From assembly GCA_039028795.1 (NCBI GenBank), contig JBCCHJ010000019.1, positions 16,509 through 80,508 on the forward strand: DNA of 64,000 nt, given 5' to 3'. Below are positions 42,218 to 52,351 of the stretch, one piece after another. A model generated the notes under the pieces. That model was given only the letters and a program-made list of their open reading frames with translations. It did no database searches and was not told where the DNA came from. The DNA is from Thermohalobaculum sp039028795. GTDB lineage: Bacteria > Pseudomonadota > Alphaproteobacteria > Rhodobacterales > Rhodobacteraceae. Every line of letters begins with the position of its first letter. The first letter of the stretch is position 1. A program made the translations under genes and the position numbers.

Positions 42218-42670
42218 AAAAACTCAAGCACTCTGTGGTTCTAGCCCGGTTCAGCGGCCTCTGCGCGCCCGAACGGCTCTGGTGGCGATCGACCTTACTC
42301 GTGTGAGATTGGCGCCGTGTGAGAGCTAAGTCTGAAAAGTCGTCCTGGCTTCGGGACACTGCTTACACAATCATTCCATGAGACGTCACACACGCTGCGC
42401 GACTTCAGATACTGCCAATTCCGACTGAATCGGCTGGGAGATCGATGTGGCCTTTAACTTGCCAATGATTTTCCGCCTGAGCCAAATTGCATAGCTGATC
42501 CTCACGTCGCTTTATGGTTGCGCGTCCTAGCTGGTAATAGCACTGTTATAACGTTTTGATTCTTCATATCGAGACTGCGCAGGTGATGGGCTGTGGAAGG
42601 TTTTTACTCCGGCATTCGGTCAGAGAAATTGTCGTGACGCGGCCCGAAAAACGATCTGGGAGAAAACGTC
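42218..42670. other. Gene-free stretch after tRNA-Arg
   Basis: About 450 bp without a convincing gene. Frames crossing the tRNA on the minus strand are artefacts of the tRNA sequence. A promoter for the MBL gene is expected near the right end, where GGGAGAAAA serves as ribosome site. I saw no copy of the tRNA 3' end here. Confidence 0.5.
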
Positions 42671-43675
42671 ATGCATGATCTAACGCTTACCCGACGTAGC
42701 GCACTGCTGGGTGCTGCCGGAATAGCCGGTGCTTCGGCTATTGGATTGAACGCAGGGTCGGGCCTTGCCAAGGCACCGCTGGCAACAGGCCAAGCGCCTT
42801 ACTTTTACCGCTTCAGGCATGGTTCGATGCAGGGGACGGTGATTTCGGACGGCATTCTGCCCCTGGGCGATCCATCCGCGACCTTCCTTGGCACATCCAA
42901 GGAGGAGGTTGGACAGATGCTCACCAACAATTTCCTCGATCCGACGAATGTGATTCTAGAGCAGAATATCCTGGTCCTGAACACCGGATCACATGTCGTG
43001 CTGTTCGATACGGGGATGGGCGAGTCGACGATGTTCGGCACGACGACCGGCAGGATGATGGACAACCTTAGGGTTGCCGGAATTGATCCCGCATCGATCG
43101 ACGCAATCCTCTGCACGCATGGCCACTGCGATCACGTCTGGGGCATCATGACCGATGATGGCCAGCGCAACTTCCCGAATGCCCAGATTTACATCTCGCA
43201 GGCAGACTTCGATTACTGGACCGATGAGGCGAAGCTGTCTTGGACAGAACCAGGCTACATGAAACCGTTTGTCGAGGGTGCCAGAGCCAACCTGCTGCCG
43301 AACCGCGACCGGATCGTGTTCCTGAAAGATGGTGAAGAGTTTCTGCCGGGGATCCAGGCCATGGCTGCGCCGGGGCATACAATTGGCCATACGATGTTCC
43401 TTTTGACGTCTGAGGGCAAGACGATGGCGGCCATCGGCGATACGACGCACCATCACGTGCTACTGTTGGAAAAACCGCTGCTTGAATTTGCCTTCGACAC
43501 GGATCCCAAGCAGTCGGCGCAAACGCGTTATCGCGTCCTGGAAATGCTGGCAGCAGAAAGAATGCCGATGATTGCGTATCACTTCCCGTGGCCGGGCATT
43601 GGCAATGTCGCGAAACGCGGAGAGGGCTTCCAGTACTATCCTGCGCCTATGGTTATGCAGGAACTGCCTGGCTGA
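42671..43675 (+). CDS. Tat-exported MBL-fold metallo-hydrolase
   Basis: A 334-residue protein with a twin-arginine signal (LTRRSALLGAAGIAGASAIG) and a metallo-beta-lactamase domain. The metal motif is THGHCDHVWG (HxHxDH), a later His is in APGHTIGHT, and an Asp is in AIGDTTHHH. It should hydrolyse a small ester, lactone or similar compound in the periplasm. It converges on the amidohydrolase gene across a hairpin. Confidence 0.87.
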   Translation: MHDLTLTRRSALLGAAGIAGASAIGLNAGSGLAKAPLATGQAPYFYRFRHGSMQGTVISDGILPLGDPSATFLGTSKEEVGQMLTNNFLDPTNVILEQNILVLNTGSHVVLFDTGMGESTMFGTTTGRMMDNLRVAGIDPASIDAILCTHGHCDHVWGIMTDDGQRNFPNAQIYISQADFDYWTDEAKLSWTEPGYMKPFVEGARANLLPNRDRIVFLKDGEEFLPGIQAMAAPGHTIGHTMFLLTSEGKTMAAIGDTTHHHVLLLEKPLLEFAFDTDPKQSAQTRYRVLEMLAAERMPMIAYHFPWPGIGNVAKRGEGFQYYPAPMVMQELPG

Positions 43676-43717
43676 GCTCTTAGCAGCATCGACGCTGCCA
43701 TTGCGGGTTTGAAAGAC

Positions 43718-43745
43718 GCGGAGAGCGGATTGATCAGCTCTCCGC
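43718..43745. terminator. Perfect 9-bp hairpin between convergent genes
   Basis: GCGGAGAGC and GCTCTCCGC pair perfectly around a 10-base loop, 43 bp after the MBL stop. There is no long T-run, so this is probably a terminator or transcript-stabilising stem. Confidence 0.5.
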
Positions 43746-43882
43746 AAGCCTTTGTGGGCATGTTTTGCCGATGTCCGCAACGGCAGCGAAAGTGGTGCTA
43801 TTGATTATGTTCGGCAGGTCAGGCCTCAATCGCTTCGGCCAGCGATTTCCTTGCTTCACAATGCAAGGAACAAAGTAAGATT

Positions 43883-44896
43883 CTAAAGTCGATAGAAGCG
43901 CCGAGCAGTACCAGCGAACAGGGCTGCTTTCTCTGAGTCCGAGGCACTCGCAGCGATTATTTTGAAGGCATTCCAAAGATTGACGTATCCTGTAGAGATA
44001 CGATCGACTGGAAAGTTGCTCTCGAACATACATCTTTCGGCGCCGAACATCTCGATGGCGGGTTCCATGAACGGACGCCAGGCCGTCGCCAACTCGATCG
44101 ACGACGGCGCCGTTTCGCGGTGCTCGAACCCAAATCCACCGATGCGCATCCCCAAACCGCCCAACTTCAGAACAACGTTCGGACAAGCGGCCAGAGCCTG
44201 CAACCCAGCACGCCAGTCGGCCATCACGCTATCGCGTTCATTTGCATAGCACTCTACACCCAATGGTCCGCCAACATGGTTCATCACGATGGGTTGATCC
44301 GGAAAACTGCGCGCCAGATCGACGATGTCCATCAACTGGGTATGATAGCACCAAGCATCGAAGGTCAGACCAAGCCGTCCCAATGCTGCAAAGCCTTGAC
44401 GAAAACCTTCGTGATCCCGGTAGAGATGCGGCGGTGGGTTTGAGTGGCTGAGATGTACGCTGCGTGTCCTATCTTCCCATCCGGCTGTGTGGCGGATGCC
44501 TTTGAACCTGCCACCCCCGATGGCGATTTGATGTAACAAGATCTCTTCTACCAACCTGCCACGCGTCAGGTCGGCTGTTCCTACGATTCCGGCACACGCT
44601 TGGGTCATGCCATAGCGTCCCGATGCAGCCATGGCGGCGATGCCGTTCACGAATTCCACCTCGCCGAGCACCTCCATCCCAGGAGCAGCATCGGCGCGGT
44701 AGAAAACACCGCATTCGATGAAAACAGTTGCGTCGATTCGGTGCCCTGTGCCGGTGTCGGCTAGAAGTTCAGGCAACAGATAGCGATGAGAAGGATAGTC
44801 CCAGAGGTGGTGGTGAGGATCGACGATTGGCAATTCTGGATCAAGTGCAGGTTCTGCGGCAGCATCAATCCGCGCCTGGTCCAGCGTCGTTGCCAT
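43883..44896 (-). CDS. Amidohydrolase (TIM-barrel, PF04909 type)
   Basis: A 337-residue metal-dependent hydrolase/decarboxylase. The metal HxH is in VDPHHHLWDYP near the N-terminus; later GIRHTAGWE, VMNHVGGP and the C-terminal MFESNFPVD supply further conserved residues. ATG 44896 is chosen; a GTG at 44932 is possible. Such enzymes open lactones or act on aromatic acids. It lies 52 bp downstream of the DsbA-type isomerase gene, suggesting one catabolic operon. Confidence 0.85.
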   Translation of the reverse strand: MATTLDQARIDAAAEPALDPELPIVDPHHHLWDYPSHRYLLPELLADTGTGHRIDATVFIECGVFYRADAAPGMEVLGEVEFVNGIAAMAASGRYGMTQACAGIVGTADLTRGRLVEEILLHQIAIGGGRFKGIRHTAGWEDRTRSVHLSHSNPPPHLYRDHEGFRQGFAALGRLGLTFDAWCYHTQLMDIVDLARSFPDQPIVMNHVGGPLGVECYANERDSVMADWRAGLQALAACPNVVLKLGGLGMRIGGFGFEHRETAPSSIELATAWRPFMEPAIEMFGAERCMFESNFPVDRISTGYVNLWNAFKIIAASASDSEKAALFAGTARRFYRL

Positions 44897-44947
44897 GCGC
44901 GTTTCAATCGAGGAATGGTCTTTTTCGATCACGTTTGTTTGTCGTCG

Positions 44948-45595
44948 TTAAATCGCTGGCGACACCGGTGGATTGGACCATGACGGTGCGGCAAACGGCT
45001 TCGAGATAGTCCGTTCCACCAGCGCGAGATGGTCCTGACCATAGAAGGGATCCCCATCGACAATATAGGTTGGCGAACCGAAAACGTTCTGCTCACGCGC
45101 CCAGTCCGAGTTGGTCTGTAGCTTGGCCTGCACAGAGTCTGATGCTGCCTCTTGAAGGATAGAAGCTGCTTCGTGACCGAGTTCGGCTGCAATTTTCGCA
45201 AGCGTCTCTGGGTTGGACAGGTCGGCGTCATCGCGCCAATGAGCTTCCAGCAACCCATGGGCCATTGCATCGGTAGCCGCACCAGCTTCACCAAGCGTGA
45301 TGATCATGCCTGATGCGAGGGCGTAGTCGGCATCGTGATAGGTGGGCCTGAAGTTAATAATCGGAACGTCGCGATACTCGGCCCACCGCTCGATCTCTCG
45401 CCCGAAGAAATAGTCCACATGGGCTTGCGACCGTGCGCGGAAAGGTTGACTGCCTTGGGCCTCAACAACCGGCGTCAGAAGGACCGGTTTGTGGACCAGT
45501 GTCACGTCATGGCGGGCGCAAATTCTTCCCAATTCGGTCGAGCCGAGATAGGCGTACGCCGAATGGGCTGAGTAGATGTATTCGATCGTGGTCAT
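44948..45595 (-). CDS. DsbA-type isomerase (2-hydroxychromene-2-carboxylate isomerase family)
   Basis: A 215-residue thioredoxin-fold protein of the kappa-GST/HCCA isomerase group. The N-terminal active-site loop is YSAHSAYAYLG (Ser in place of a redox Cys) and the C-terminal NVFGSPTYIVDGDPFYGQDHL carries the cis-Pro and GQD. It should use glutathione as cofactor, in line with the adjacent GST. The exact isomerisation is unknown. Confidence 0.82.
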   Translation of the reverse strand: MTTIEYIYSAHSAYAYLGSTELGRICARHDVTLVHKPVLLTPVVEAQGSQPFRARSQAHVDYFFGREIERWAEYRDVPIINFRPTYHDADYALASGMIITLGEAGAATDAMAHGLLEAHWRDDADLSNPETLAKIAAELGHEAASILQEAASDSVQAKLQTNSDWAREQNVFGSPTYIVDGDPFYGQDHLALVERTISKPFAAPSWSNPPVSPAI

Positions 45596-45672
45596 GACAA
45601 TACGGTGGCTGCTTCTGTCGAATGAATAGCGTGACCACTCCAAGAGCGGCAAGAACGTAAAAGCTGCTGTTC

Positions 45673-46383
45673 TTAGCCGGGCGGGACCGTGGTTTGGCGC
45701 GATCGGACCGGCGCTCGGAAGTAAGCGGATTGGGGCGTGTCCTCAGCATCGAAGGCGCGGATCACACTAGGAAGTGCCTCCAGTCTTTCGAGCAAGGCGT
45801 TCATGTGCGGAAGGCCGGTCACCGCTTCCGGCTCCAGTGGTGCGTGGCGTGGCGCAATCAACGACCACCGCGCGCATCCGCCGACATAAAAGTCGCACAT
45901 GCTTAAGTCGCCGCCGAGCAACCAAGGCCCACCATGTTCGGCAATGGCCGCATCCAGCATGGCGAAGTGCGCCCGCATGCGTGCGTGCACTGTTGGCCGG
46001 GCCGTCTCGGCAAGCTCATCGCCGACATATCTTTCCGTATAATATTGAAGCTGTGCGTCCGCATGGACCGTATTCGAGAGAAAGTACAAACGTTGAAGGA
46101 AAGTAGCTCGCTCCTGCAAATCCGTTGTTGATGGTGCCAGACGACCGCTCCAATCGGCGAGATACTGCAAGATCGCACCCGTTTCAGACAGCGTTGCGCC
46201 AGAGGCATTATCCGCTAAGACGGGTACCATGCCGCGCGGATTGAGACGCAAAAACTCGGCGCTTCGATGTGCACCGTTGTGCATAGCGATGAGTTCGTCT
46301 CGATAAGACGCGCCCAACTCTTCCAGCGCCATTCGTACGACGTGGCTTGCGCAATCGGGATATGAATACAGGACAAAGGACAT
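45673..46383 (-). CDS. Glutathione S-transferase family protein
   Basis: A 236-residue GST. The N-domain (FVLYSYPDCASHVVRMALEEL) has the cis-Pro GMVPVLADN and LSETGAILQYLADW; the helical C-domain ends with a helix near FDAEDTPQSAYF. CGGAGG precedes the ATG, so it is probably the first gene of the minus-strand group GST-isomerase-amidohydrolase. Could act as a glutathione-dependent isomerase or dehalogenase in the same pathway. Confidence 0.85.
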   Translation of the reverse strand: MSFVLYSYPDCASHVVRMALEELGASYRDELIAMHNGAHRSAEFLRLNPRGMVPVLADNASGATLSETGAILQYLADWSGRLAPSTTDLQERATFLQRLYFLSNTVHADAQLQYYTERYVGDELAETARPTVHARMRAHFAMLDAAIAEHGGPWLLGGDLSMCDFYVGGCARWSLIAPRHAPLEPEAVTGLPHMNALLERLEALPSVIRAFDAEDTPQSAYFRAPVRSRQTTVPPG

Positions 46384-46786
46384 GCGTTAGCCTCCGAGAT
46401 GATCATTCAATGACAGAGCGCCAATATGTCAAGGAACTCAAAGCTTTAACTGACCTTTGTCGCCACCGCCCAGAGACGATGCTACACTGAGTAGTTATGG
46501 ATGCGTTTCCGTCAAGCGTTCGATCGTCCTAAGGGGTTACGATCGGACCTGCATCACGTCCTAAATCGGTTTTGCTCTTTAGAGGATCAAACTCATTGAC
46601 AACCTACCGCGTCATCAGGCAGCGATATATACACCGGAGTGAAGGATCCTCATGCGCGATGATGGCAATCATAACGACCTGGGACGACGAGTAACTGGAT
46701 GTGACCTCGTCGTTTAGCGACGCTTAACCGTTCGCCTACGCGGCCTTAAGCTTGTCCAACGCGCCCTAACCTCTGCATCGGTTTTC
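46384..46786. other. Divergent promoter region, GST group and hyu operon
   Basis: About 400 bp between oppositely transcribed operons, so both promoters should lie here. A small hairpin CGTCG-TTTAG-CGACG occurs near 46705-46725. No regulator gene is adjacent. No coding frame is convincing. Confidence 0.45.
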
Positions 46787-48886
46787 ATGCAATCTACTCC
46801 CTCATTACGACTCGCCGTAGATATCGGCGGCACGTTTACCGACTCAGTTTTGGTCGATGAGCACGGGCAGTTTCTTGCCACCGCCAAGACCCAAACGACA
46901 CCGGAGCAGCCGACGCTAGGGGCGCTTCAAGGCGTACGACGGGTTCTTGAAAGCGCCGGAATGGACTACGGGAACGTATGTGGTTTCATTCACGGAACGA
47001 CACTCGCGACCAATTCCTTGATCGAGCGCCGTGGGGCTCGCGTCGCAACCGTGACGACCGCGGGTTTCCGCGACATCCTCGAGATCGCTTATGAGCGGCG
47101 CTATAGCCAGTACGACATCAATCTCGTCAAGCCCGATCTGATCGTTCCGCGGGCACGTGCGTTTACCATTGGCGGGCGAATGAACGCCGCTGGGCAGGAA
47201 CTACTCCCGTTCGCGGAAGCGGATGTTGCTAAGCTGGTCCAGCAGATTGAAGCCAGCGCCGCGGACGCAGTGGCGATCTGTCTGATGCACTCATATGCCA
47301 ATTCAGAGCATGAAACCCGCTTGCGAAATCGGTTGCTAGCGGAACTTCCCGATCTATCAATTTCTCTGTCGCACGAGGTAAGTCCGGAGGCTCGAGAGTT
47401 CGATCGGCTATCGACCACGATTGCCAATGCCTACATCCAACCTCAAATGGCCACCTATCTGGCGGAGTTTCAGAAACGGTTCATGGATGAGGGGCTGACT
47501 TGCCCTATCTTAATGATGACGGCCAGCGGAGGTATGACGACGCTTGAAACCGCAGGACGGCTGCCAATCAGGCTGGTGGAATCCGGTCCTGCAGGAGGAG
47601 CCATTCTGGCAGCTCGGATCGCCGCGGAGACGGGTGAACCCATCGTCCTATCTTTTGATATGGGCGGGACAACAGCCAAGCTTTGCCTGATCGACCAATA
47701 CCTCCCGCAGACCGCACGCAAGTTCGAGATTGCACGGGCAGCGCGTTTCATCAAGGGCTCGGGCATGCCCGTGCGCATTCCGGTGATCGAGATGATCGAG
47801 ATTGGTGCAGGTGGTGGCTCGATTGCGCATGTAGATCGGCTTGGTCGGCTGAACATTGGGCCAGAGAGCGCAGGCTCGGAACCCGGACCAGCCGCGTTTT
47901 CCAAGGGTGGAACAGCTCCAACCGTCACCGATGCCGATGTGGTGCAGGGGCTGATCGATCCAGATCGGTTTGCCGAAGGACTGCTGAAGATTGACACTGC
48001 CGCAGCGCAAGCAGCAATCGAGCGCGGCGTTGGTGAGCCACTGGGGCTGGATGCCGCCCAGTCTGCGCAAGGGATCAGTGAGATCGTGGACGAAAACATG
48101 GCCGGCGCAGGTCGGATGCACGCCGTTGAGTCAGGCAAGGATCTGAGCGCACGTCTGATGATCGCGTTTGGCGGAAACGGCCCGCTACATGCAACACGGG
48201 TCGCGCGGCGCGCACAGATGGACCGCATCCTGATACCTTGTGACCCCGGCGTAGGCTCGGCAGTCGGTTTCTTATACGCGCCGGTTTCGTTCGAGATTGT
48301 ACGGTCGCGCCACAGCAAATTGGAAGCGCTCGATATCGCAGGCCTAAACGCCTTCTTTGATGAGATGCACGCTGAAGCGCTGGCGGTTGTACGAGCTGGT
48401 GCTCCGGAAGCGGATCTTGTTCAGCGCCGACAAGCTTTCATGCGCTATAGCGGCCAAGGTCATGAGATTGAGGTTTCACTACCAGATCGTGAGCTGCAAG
48501 AAAGCGACATTCCGAATCTGCGCTGCGCGTTTGAAACGGAATACAGTTCCCAATTCAGCCGCGCGGTTCCAGGGATGCAGATCGAGATCCTGAATTGGTC
48601 GCTAGAGTTGTCTTCGAAACCGGGTACGCTGACGTCTCACTCGGATCCGATGAGAAGGCAGAATGCCAAACCCATCAGCCGCAAACCAATTCTCTGCGAT
48701 GTCATCAACGCATGGCGCGACGCCGACGTTTATGATCGCAAGCAGCTTGGTCCCGGCGATTTACTCTCAGGTCCTGCTCTCATCATCGAACCTCAGACCA
48801 CGACCCTTGTCAGTGCAGATTTCTCGGCCGCTATCGACGGTGCTAGTAACATCTGGCTGATGCGAACGCGGGAGGCTCGGAATTGA
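46787..48886 (+). CDS. hyuA: Hydantoinase/oxoprolinase subunit A
   Basis: A 699-residue ATP-dependent ring-opening subunit. Seen are the ATPase start AVDIGGTFTDSVLVD, HGTTLATNSLIERRGARV, the DMGGTTAKLCLID phosphate loop, and ELSREVS-like and GNGPLHA segments further on. HyuA/HyuB enzymes open hydantoin or 5-oxoproline-type lactams, or carboxylate ketones in the acetone carboxylase branch; the branch cannot be chosen here. The gene overlaps hyuB by TTGA and is first in a six-gene operon. Confidence 0.9.
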   Translation: MQSTPSLRLAVDIGGTFTDSVLVDEHGQFLATAKTQTTPEQPTLGALQGVRRVLESAGMDYGNVCGFIHGTTLATNSLIERRGARVATVTTAGFRDILEIAYERRYSQYDINLVKPDLIVPRARAFTIGGRMNAAGQELLPFAEADVAKLVQQIEASAADAVAICLMHSYANSEHETRLRNRLLAELPDLSISLSHEVSPEAREFDRLSTTIANAYIQPQMATYLAEFQKRFMDEGLTCPILMMTASGGMTTLETAGRLPIRLVESGPAGGAILAARIAAETGEPIVLSFDMGGTTAKLCLIDQYLPQTARKFEIARAARFIKGSGMPVRIPVIEMIEIGAGGGSIAHVDRLGRLNIGPESAGSEPGPAAFSKGGTAPTVTDADVVQGLIDPDRFAEGLLKIDTAAAQAAIERGVGEPLGLDAAQSAQGISEIVDENMAGAGRMHAVESGKDLSARLMIAFGGNGPLHATRVARRAQMDRILIPCDPGVGSAVGFLYAPVSFEIVRSRHSKLEALDIAGLNAFFDEMHAEALAVVRAGAPEADLVQRRQAFMRYSGQGHEIEVSLPDRELQESDIPNLRCAFETEYSSQFSRAVPGMQIEILNWSLELSSKPGTLTSHSDPMRRQNAKPISRKPILCDVINAWRDADVYDRKQLGPGDLLSGPALIIEPQTTTLVSADFSAAIDGASNIWLMRTREARN

Positions 48887-50532
48887 CCACCGCCAACACA
48901 CGGCTACAGGTCTTGTGGAACCGGCTTTTGGCTGTGGTTGAGGAGCAGGCTCAGGCGCTCATCCGTGCTGCGTTCAGTCCTATCGTGCGAGAATGCGGTG
49001 ACATTTCTGCCGGGATCTTCGATCAACAGGGGCGCATGCTGGCCCAGGCAGTGACCGGTACGCCGGGGCATATCAATACCATGGCCGGAGCCGTGAAGAT
49101 TCTACGAAGCCGGTTTAATCTGCAGGAGATGAAACCAGGTGACATCTATCTAACCAACGACCCTTGGATCGCATCGGGGCATCTCAACGATTTCCTGCTG
49201 CTGATGCCGGTCTTCTTCAAGGGTCAGATCGTCGGCTTCACTGCTTGTACATCGCATCTGGTTGATCTGGGCGGTCTGGGCATGGGCCCAGAGGGATCGG
49301 ACGTATACGATGAGGGTCTGCTGATCCCGCCTTGCAAGCTTATGGATGCGGGTGATGTAAATGCTCTGTTGATGGAGATCGTGAAGGCAAACTCTCGCGA
49401 ACCAATCGCCAATGAGGGTGATATCTATGCCTTGATTGCGTGTTGTGAAAGCGGCGCCCAGCGTCTGACAGAGATGATGGAAGAATTCAGCATCGAACAT
49501 CTGCAGGATCTGGCTGAGTACATTATCGATACCTCTTATCGCGGCACCGTCGAGGCTATCGCTGAACTTCCCTCGGGAACCTGGAAGAACGTTTTGACCG
49601 TCGATGGATATGAGCAGCAAATCGACCTGCATGCCACTGTGACCATTGCCCAGGAAAAGGTTTTGTTGGACTTTGAGGGCACTTCAGGGCTCTCGAAGAA
49701 AGGCATTAATGTGCCGCTGAATTATGCCACTGCTTATTCCGTCTTCGCACTGCGCTGCATCATCGGACCGGACATTCCAAACAATGCAGGATCGCTTGCA
49801 CCCTTCCATGTGACCGGACCGGAAGACTGCATTCTGAATGCGCAGCCGCCCGCCCCAGTTGCAATGCGCCACACGCTGGGACAAATGACGCCCGATTTGG
49901 TTTATGGCTGTTTGTCTCAGGCTCTACCGGATCAGGTCCCGGCCGAAGGCGCCTCTTGCATGTATGATCTCCCGCTGCGCCACGTCCCCGAGGCGATACA
50001 GTGCGGGTACGAGCAATTCGCCTTGGAACTGGTTTTCAGCGGAGGTACAGGCGCTCGCCCGCATCTTGACGGACTGTCGGCAACCGCGTTCCCATCGGGT
50101 GTCTGGGGATCGCAGGTGGAGACAACTGAAGCTGCGGCGCCCATTTTGATCACGAGGCGCGAACTCAGAACCGACAGTGGCGGTGCCGGACAGATGCGCG
50201 GCGGACTGGGACAGCACATCGAGGTTCGGTCCTCCCGTGACGAGGACTTCATTGTCTTCCTATCGGTCGAGCGAATTTTAAATCCGGCGCGTGGACGATC
50301 CGGTGGTCATGCGGGCCGCCCGGGCTGCATTCGCTTCGTTAAGGACGGCGCCGATCTACCCGGAAAGGGCACAATCCGTGTGAAGGCAGGTGAAACTCTT
50401 GTCTTCGAAACTCCGGGTGGCGGTGGGTTTGGCCACCCTGAAGATCGCAGTCGGAATGCCATTCAAGGCGATCTCGAGTCAGGACTCATTGGCTTGCAGG
50501 CTGCACGCGAGCTTTATGGGTTCGAGCCGTGA
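48883..50532 (+). CDS. hyuB: Hydantoinase/oxoprolinase subunit B
   Basis: A 549-residue partner of HyuA. The family segments IVRECGDISAGIFDQQGRMLAQ, GTPGHINTM, LTNDPWIASGHLND and GGGGFGHPEDR are present. The start is TTG at 48883, overlapping the hyuA stop; no better start is found downstream before conserved sequence. It overlaps the aminotransferase gene by GTGA. Confidence 0.9.
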   Translation: MTTANTRLQVLWNRLLAVVEEQAQALIRAAFSPIVRECGDISAGIFDQQGRMLAQAVTGTPGHINTMAGAVKILRSRFNLQEMKPGDIYLTNDPWIASGHLNDFLLLMPVFFKGQIVGFTACTSHLVDLGGLGMGPEGSDVYDEGLLIPPCKLMDAGDVNALLMEIVKANSREPIANEGDIYALIACCESGAQRLTEMMEEFSIEHLQDLAEYIIDTSYRGTVEAIAELPSGTWKNVLTVDGYEQQIDLHATVTIAQEKVLLDFEGTSGLSKKGINVPLNYATAYSVFALRCIIGPDIPNNAGSLAPFHVTGPEDCILNAQPPAPVAMRHTLGQMTPDLVYGCLSQALPDQVPAEGASCMYDLPLRHVPEAIQCGYEQFALELVFSGGTGARPHLDGLSATAFPSGVWGSQVETTEAAAPILITRRELRTDSGGAGQMRGGLGQHIEVRSSRDEDFIVFLSVERILNPARGRSGGHAGRPGCIRFVKDGADLPGKGTIRVKAGETLVFETPGGGGFGHPEDRSRNAIQGDLESGLIGLQAARELYGFEP

Positions 50533-51611
50533 TCTCCGCCGCGCCGCATATAATGCGGATGTCGCCCTACGCGTTGGCAGCGCTGGATACGCCAGACGGC
50601 GGGAGTTTGATATCCCTCGCTCAGAACGAATGCCTGCGCCCGCCAAGCCCAGATGCGATTGCAGCCGCGGCGGAGGCACTCAGTTCTGGCCACCTCTATC
50701 CTGATCCTGACTGGCACGGCTTGCGCAGTGCGCTTTCCGACCTGCACGCTATCCCAGCATCCCGCATTCTCTGCGGCAACGGGTCGATGGAACTCATTGC
50801 CGGTTTGGCACAAGCCTTCGCTTTCGAAGGTGGCGCTGTCTTGGCTCCGGACCATGCCTATCCGTTCTTCCGAACCGCTGCACACCTGGCAAGGGCACGG
50901 TTCGATACCGCCCCTGAAAGGGATGGGAGAGTGTCTGTCGACGCTTTGCTTGCAGCCGCCAATCAGGATACGCGCCTTGTCTTCATTGCCAATCCTGGCA
51001 ATCCGACGGGTTCACGAATCTCGCGGGCAGATCTGATCCGCCTGCGCGACGGTCTTTCGGAGAGCATTCTGCTGGTGATCGACGAAGCCTACGGCGAGTT
51101 CGCGGACCATTTGGCCGAGCCGATGTTCGATTTAGTGCAGCGTGGCGATACAGTTATCTTGCGCACACTCTCCAAGGCGTACGGCTTGGCGGGGGCGCGC
51201 ATCGGCTGGGGCCTGTTCCCACCAGACGTGTTGGCCGAGGTCCGTAAGGTGCTGACGCCAAATTCGGTCTCTTCTGCAGCGCAGGCAGCTGCAACGTCCG
51301 CAATATTGGATCAGACCTATATGCGCGAAACCTGCGCGCAAACCGCTCAGAACCGCGATGCGTTTAGCATCCGAATACGGGACGCTGGCCTTGATGTGGC
51401 AGAAAGTTTCACCAATTTCGTGCTTATCCGGTTTGATACGGAGCAACTGGCCAAAAGCGCCCACGCAGCATTGAATGCTGAAGGCATCGTTGCACGGGCG
51501 CAGGGCGGTGCGGGACTGCCAGAATACCTCAGAGTTACAGTTGGGGCGCCTGAGCCGCTTCATCTTGCAGCAACGTGCCTGTTCCGTTGGGCAGAGGTGG
51601 AAAAGAGATGA
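50529..51611 (+). CDS. Class I/II aminotransferase, HisC-like
   Basis: A 360-residue PLP enzyme similar to histidinol-phosphate aminotransferase. It has ISLAQNE near the N-terminus, NPGNPTG, VIDEAYGEF and the PLP-lysine RTLSKAYGLAGARIGW. The start is GTG at 50529. In this operon it is more likely catabolic (amino acid to 2-oxo acid) than a histidine biosynthesis enzyme. ATGA overlap with the next gene. Confidence 0.85.
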   Translation: MISAAPHIMRMSPYALAALDTPDGGSLISLAQNECLRPPSPDAIAAAAEALSSGHLYPDPDWHGLRSALSDLHAIPASRILCGNGSMELIAGLAQAFAFEGGAVLAPDHAYPFFRTAAHLARARFDTAPERDGRVSVDALLAAANQDTRLVFIANPGNPTGSRISRADLIRLRDGLSESILLVIDEAYGEFADHLAEPMFDLVQRGDTVILRTLSKAYGLAGARIGWGLFPPDVLAEVRKVLTPNSVSSAAQAAATSAILDQTYMRETCAQTAQNRDAFSIRIRDAGLDVAESFTNFVLIRFDTEQLAKSAHAALNAEGIVARAQGGAGLPEYLRVTVGAPEPLHLAATCLFRWAEVEKR

Positions 51612-52351
51612 CTCATTCTCGAGGGCGGGCACGCATTGCAGCACTCGTGCCGTTCACAAACACCAATCTCGAGCCTGATCTGATCCTCATGTGCCCCGAA
51701 GGCGTGTCGCTGCACTTCGCGCGGCTCGGCGGATATGACCAAGACGAGATCCCTAATGCGGAGCAGATGCATGGGCTGGGCGCGTCGGATCTGAACGAAC
51801 CGTTGCGTTTGCTACAAGGCGCACGCCCCGACGTGATCCTATACGGCTGCACTTCTGCTACGTTGACGCATGGATTCGCCTTTGATCAAGAGCTGTCGCA
51901 GGGAATTAAAGCAGACAGCGGCGCAGAGACTGTTACGGCTGCGGGTGCGCTGCTTCATGCGCTTAAGACTCTTTGTCTAAGACGAATCGGTTTCGCGTCG
52001 CCCTATGTTCCTGCGATCAATGACCTCGCAATCGCCTTTCTGGCAGATGCTGGGATCGAAACCGTTGCACGCTCGGAAGTTGACAGCGTACTCGACAACT
52101 ACGGACAGGGTGCGATGGACCCAGAAGAAGTACACGAACTTGGCCTTCTAGCGGACAATGATAAAGCCGAGGCGATCGTACTCTCCTGCACCGATATGCG
52201 CAGCGTCGAGACGATCGCCCGTTTGGAGCAGTCATTGGGCAAGCCGGTGATCACGTCAAACCAATCCATGATGTTTCAAGCCATGCAATTGGCTGGGATT
52301 GGCGACACGCTGATGGGGTTTGGGCGGCTTCTGGAAAGAAACCGATTATGA
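51608..52351 (+). CDS. Aspartate/glutamate racemase superfamily protein (maleate isomerase-like)
   Basis: A 247-residue protein with two catalytic cysteines in the expected half-domains: Cys in LYGCTSATL (near residue 80) and Cys in VLSCTDMRS (near 198). The closest pattern is the maleate isomerase/arylmalonate decarboxylase group. It may racemise the amino acid released by HyuAB or isomerise an unsaturated diacid. ATGA overlaps at both ends of the gene. Confidence 0.82.
   Translation: MTHSRGRARIAALVPFTNTNLEPDLILMCPEGVSLHFARLGGYDQDEIPNAEQMHGLGASDLNEPLRLLQGARPDVILYGCTSATLTHGFAFDQELSQGIKADSGAETVTAAGALLHALKTLCLRRIGFASPYVPAINDLAIAFLADAGIETVARSEVDSVLDNYGQGAMDPEEVHELGLLADNDKAEAIVLSCTDMRSVETIARLEQSLGKPVITSNQSMMFQAMQLAGIGDTLMGFGRLLERNRL

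Noticed and set aside
42111..42359. Minus-strand frame with GGFEPPTPRFVVWCSIQLSYRR
   Set aside because: This peptide is the standard artefact of translating through a tRNA gene on the opposite strand.
50529..51611. hisC of histidine biosynthesis
   Set aside because: Located in a catabolic operon with hyuAB and no other his genes; named only as HisC-like.
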